From contig NZ_LT670819.1 in NCBI RefSeq assembly GCF_900129855.1, positions 496,001-560,000 of the forward strand: a stretch of DNA of 64,000 nucleotides, read 5' to 3'. Below the pieces are notes generated by a model, which did no database searches, was not told where the DNA came from, and worked only from the letters and a program-made list of their open reading frames with translations. This document shows, one piece after another, positions 62,412 to 64,000 of the stretch (position 1 is its first letter; each line of letters begins with the position of its first letter). Source of the DNA: Streptomyces sp. 3214.6. Lineage in GTDB: Bacteria > Actinomycetota > Actinomycetes > Streptomycetales > Streptomycetaceae. The position numbers were made by a program, and so were the translations under genes.

Positions 62412-63407
62412 TCAGCGGGCGAGCAGTTCGAGGGTGTCGACCACGCGGTGGGAGAAGCCCCACTCGTTGTCGTACCAGGCGACGACCTTGATGTGGCGGC
62501 CGTCGACGCGGGTGAGTTCCGAGTCGAAGATCGAGGAGGCCGGGTTGCCGACGATGTCGGACGACACCAGCGCGTCCTCGGAGTACTCCAGGATCCCGGC
62601 CAGCGGGCCTTCGGCGGCCGTGCGGTAGGCCGCCAGGACCTCCTCGCGGGTCACGTCACGCGCGACGCTCGTGTTGAGCTCGACGATCGAGCCCACCGGG
62701 ATCGGCACCCGCAGCGAGTCGCCGGACAGCTTGCCGTCGAGGTTGGGCAGCACCCGGCCGATCGCCTTGGCCGCGCCGGTCGTGGTCGGCGCGATGTTGA
62801 CGGCCGCGGCACGGGCCCGGCGGGCGTCGCGGTGCGGGCCGTCCTGCAGGTTCTGCTCCTGCGTGTAGGCGTGCACCGTCGTCATGAACCCGTGCTCGAT
62901 GCCGGCCAGGTCGTCCAGGACCGCGGCCAGCGGGGCCAGCGCGTTGGTCGTGCACGAGGCATTGGAGACGATCGTGTGCAGCTCGGCGTCGTATGCGTCG
63001 GTGTTGACGCCGTAGGCCAGGGTGACGTCGGCACCGTCGGAGGGCGCGCTGACCAGCACCTTGCGCGCGCCCGCGTCGAGGTGGGCGCGGGCGGCCTTGG
63101 CAGAGGTGAAGCGACCGGTGGCCTCCAGCACGAGGTCGACGCCGAGTTCGCCCCACGGCAGCCGGCCCGGCTCGCGCTCGGCGAGGACCTTGATGCGCCG
63201 TCCGTCCACGACGAGGGTGTCGCCGTCGACGGTGACCGGACGGCCCAGCCGGCCTGCCGTCGAGTCGAAGGCGAGCAGCCGCGCGAGAGCCGCGGGCTCC
63301 GTGAGGTCGTTGACGGCGACGATCTCCAGGGCGCTGTCGCGCTCCAGAAGCGCACGCAGCACATTGCGTCCGATACGACCGAAACCGTTGATGGCGATGC
63401 GAGTCAT
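62412..63407 (-). CDS. gap: Glyceraldehyde-3-phosphate dehydrogenase
   Basis: 331 residues. NAD fold TRIAINGFGRIGRNVLRAL, adenine-ribose Asp in AVNDLTEPAALARLLAFD (Asp34 rather than Arg-rich, so NAD+ specific), catalytic Cys152 in SNASCTTNALAPL, and the Pi/substrate loops HAYTQEQNLQDGPH and TTTGAAKAIGRVLP. WYDNEWGFSHRV ends it. Phosphorylating glycolytic enzyme, cytoplasmic. Most Streptomyces have more than one gap gene; this one stands alone beside a GlxA-type regulator, so it is probably an accessory copy. Confidence 0.95.
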   Translation of the reverse strand: MTRIAINGFGRIGRNVLRALLERDSALEIVAVNDLTEPAALARLLAFDSTAGRLGRPVTVDGDTLVVDGRRIKVLAEREPGRLPWGELGVDLVLEATGRFTSAKAARAHLDAGARKVLVSAPSDGADVTLAYGVNTDAYDAELHTIVSNASCTTNALAPLAAVLDDLAGIEHGFMTTVHAYTQEQNLQDGPHRDARRARAAAVNIAPTTTGAAKAIGRVLPNLDGKLSGDSLRVPIPVGSIVELNTSVARDVTREEVLAAYRTAAEGPLAGILEYSEDALVSSDIVGNPASSIFDSELTRVDGRHIKVVAWYDNEWGFSHRVVDTLELLAR

Positions 63408-63530
63408 GAATGGTGTCCCTTCGGTTCAGCACCAGCCTCGCGCGCGACGCCCGCCCGTGACCGGGGCGTGAGCGCCAGGGTTCGCAAGGATCTCGCCAGG
63501 GCCGAGGAGTGGGCGGCCGGCGCTCCCCGG

Positions 63531-64000
63531 CTACTCGCCCCGGGTGAAGGTGCTCCGGTACTCGCTCGGTGTGGTGCCGAGGATCTGCTGGAAGTGCGCC
63601 CGCAGGTTCGCCCCCGTGCCGAGGCCTACGTCGTTCGCGATCTGCTCGATGCCGCGCTCGGAGCGTTCCAGCAGCTCGCGGGCCATGTCGATGCGCGCGC
63701 GCATCACCCACTGCATCGGTGTGTACCCGGTGTCCTCGACGAAGCGTCGCGAGAAGGTGCGCTCCGAGACCGCCGCGTGCCGGGCCAGCGTCTCCAGGGT
63801 GAGGGGTTCGCCGAGCCGGTGCAGCGCCCACTCGCGGGTGGCGGCGAACCGTTCCCCCAGCGGCTCGGGCACGCTGCGCGGCACGTACTGCGCCTGGCCG
63901 CCGCTGCGGTAGGGGGCGGCGACCAGGCGCCGGGCCGCGTGGTTGGACGCGGCCACCCCGAGGTCGCGGCGCAGGATGTGCAGGCACAGGTCGATGCCGG
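63531..64000 (-). CDS. GlxA-type AraC-family regulator, 5' cut by window edge
   Basis: The frame runs from the window end to the stop at 63531. The visible part begins in the end of the DJ-1/PfpI-like domain (GIDLCLHILRRDLG VAASNHAARRLV, then YRSGGQAQYVPRSVPEPLG). Two helix-turn-helix units follow: LTLETLARHAAVSERTFSRR F and IEQIANDVGLGTGANLRAHFQ, then LGTTPSEYRSTF. Effector unknown. Downstream GAPDH gene is on the same strand with a 120-base gap, so control of gap is possible. Confidence 0.85.
   Translation of the reverse strand, partial: GIDLCLHILRRDLGVAASNHAARRLVAAPYRSGGQAQYVPRSVPEPLGERFAATREWALHRLGEPLTLETLARHAAVSERTFSRRFVEDTGYTPMQWVMRARIDMARELLERSERGIEQIANDVGLGTGANLRAHFQQILGTTPSEYRSTFTRGE

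Overview
The window is high-GC DNA with strong third-position G/C bias, GTG starts, many lipoprotein, Sec and Tat export signals and dense regulator content. It looks like a Streptomyces chromosome, probably an arm region because intact genes are mixed with an unusual number of truncated and frameshifted ones. No rRNA, tRNA or CRISPR array was seen.

Region 1 (1-15 kb) is mosaic. It starts with the tail of a protein built of tandem 49-residue repeats, then a small conserved protein and a DUF5707 secreted protein, a broken M4 metalloprotease gene, a GNAT gene, and an IS5-family transposase fused to the tail of an IS701-family one. A compact arabinan/arabinoxylan cluster follows (5.1-10.7 kb): a GH54 and two GH43 secreted enzymes, each ending in an AbfB/CBM42 arabinose-binding module. 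After it come an aminoglycoside-phosphotransferase-like gene, truncated SDR and LacI genes, a VOC/dihydrofolate-reductase-like operon and IS256/IS5 debris.

Region 2 (15-25 kb) holds a second VOC gene, a GNAT, a surface lipoprotein, a subtilisin-like lipoprotein, a large secreted FG-GAP/VCBS protein and a membrane metallophosphoesterase. Region 3 (25-40 kb) holds an HSL-type hydrolase whose predicted nucleophile is Cys, a large LuxR-family ATPase regulator (LAL type), an AraC regulator, a DUF4232 lipoprotein, a two-subunit CoA-transferase divergent from an IclR regulator, a multidomain SpoIIE phosphatase, a lectin-fused SGNH esterase, and a phytanoyl-CoA-dioxygenase-like oxygenase overlapping a 91-residue partner gene and divergent from an AraC regulator.

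Region 4 (40-64 kb) holds a tautomerase, broken SDR and CocE-like genes, an L,D-transpeptidase, a C45-type Ntn hydrolase, a secreted esterase, a sarcosine-oxidase-like flavoenzyme, a GH18 chitinase with a DasR-type operator in its promoter, a second SpoIIE phosphatase with a small PRC-barrel/membrane-protein group, threonine aldolase, an M24 peptidase-like protein, a frameshifted molybdopterin oxidoreductase, aminopeptidase N, a class V aminotransferase with a 58-residue gene just upstream, GAPDH, and the start-truncated end of a GlxA-type AraC regulator. The main themes are extracellular polymer use (arabinan, chitin, acetylated polysaccharide, peptides), cell-wall crosslinking and stress signalling.
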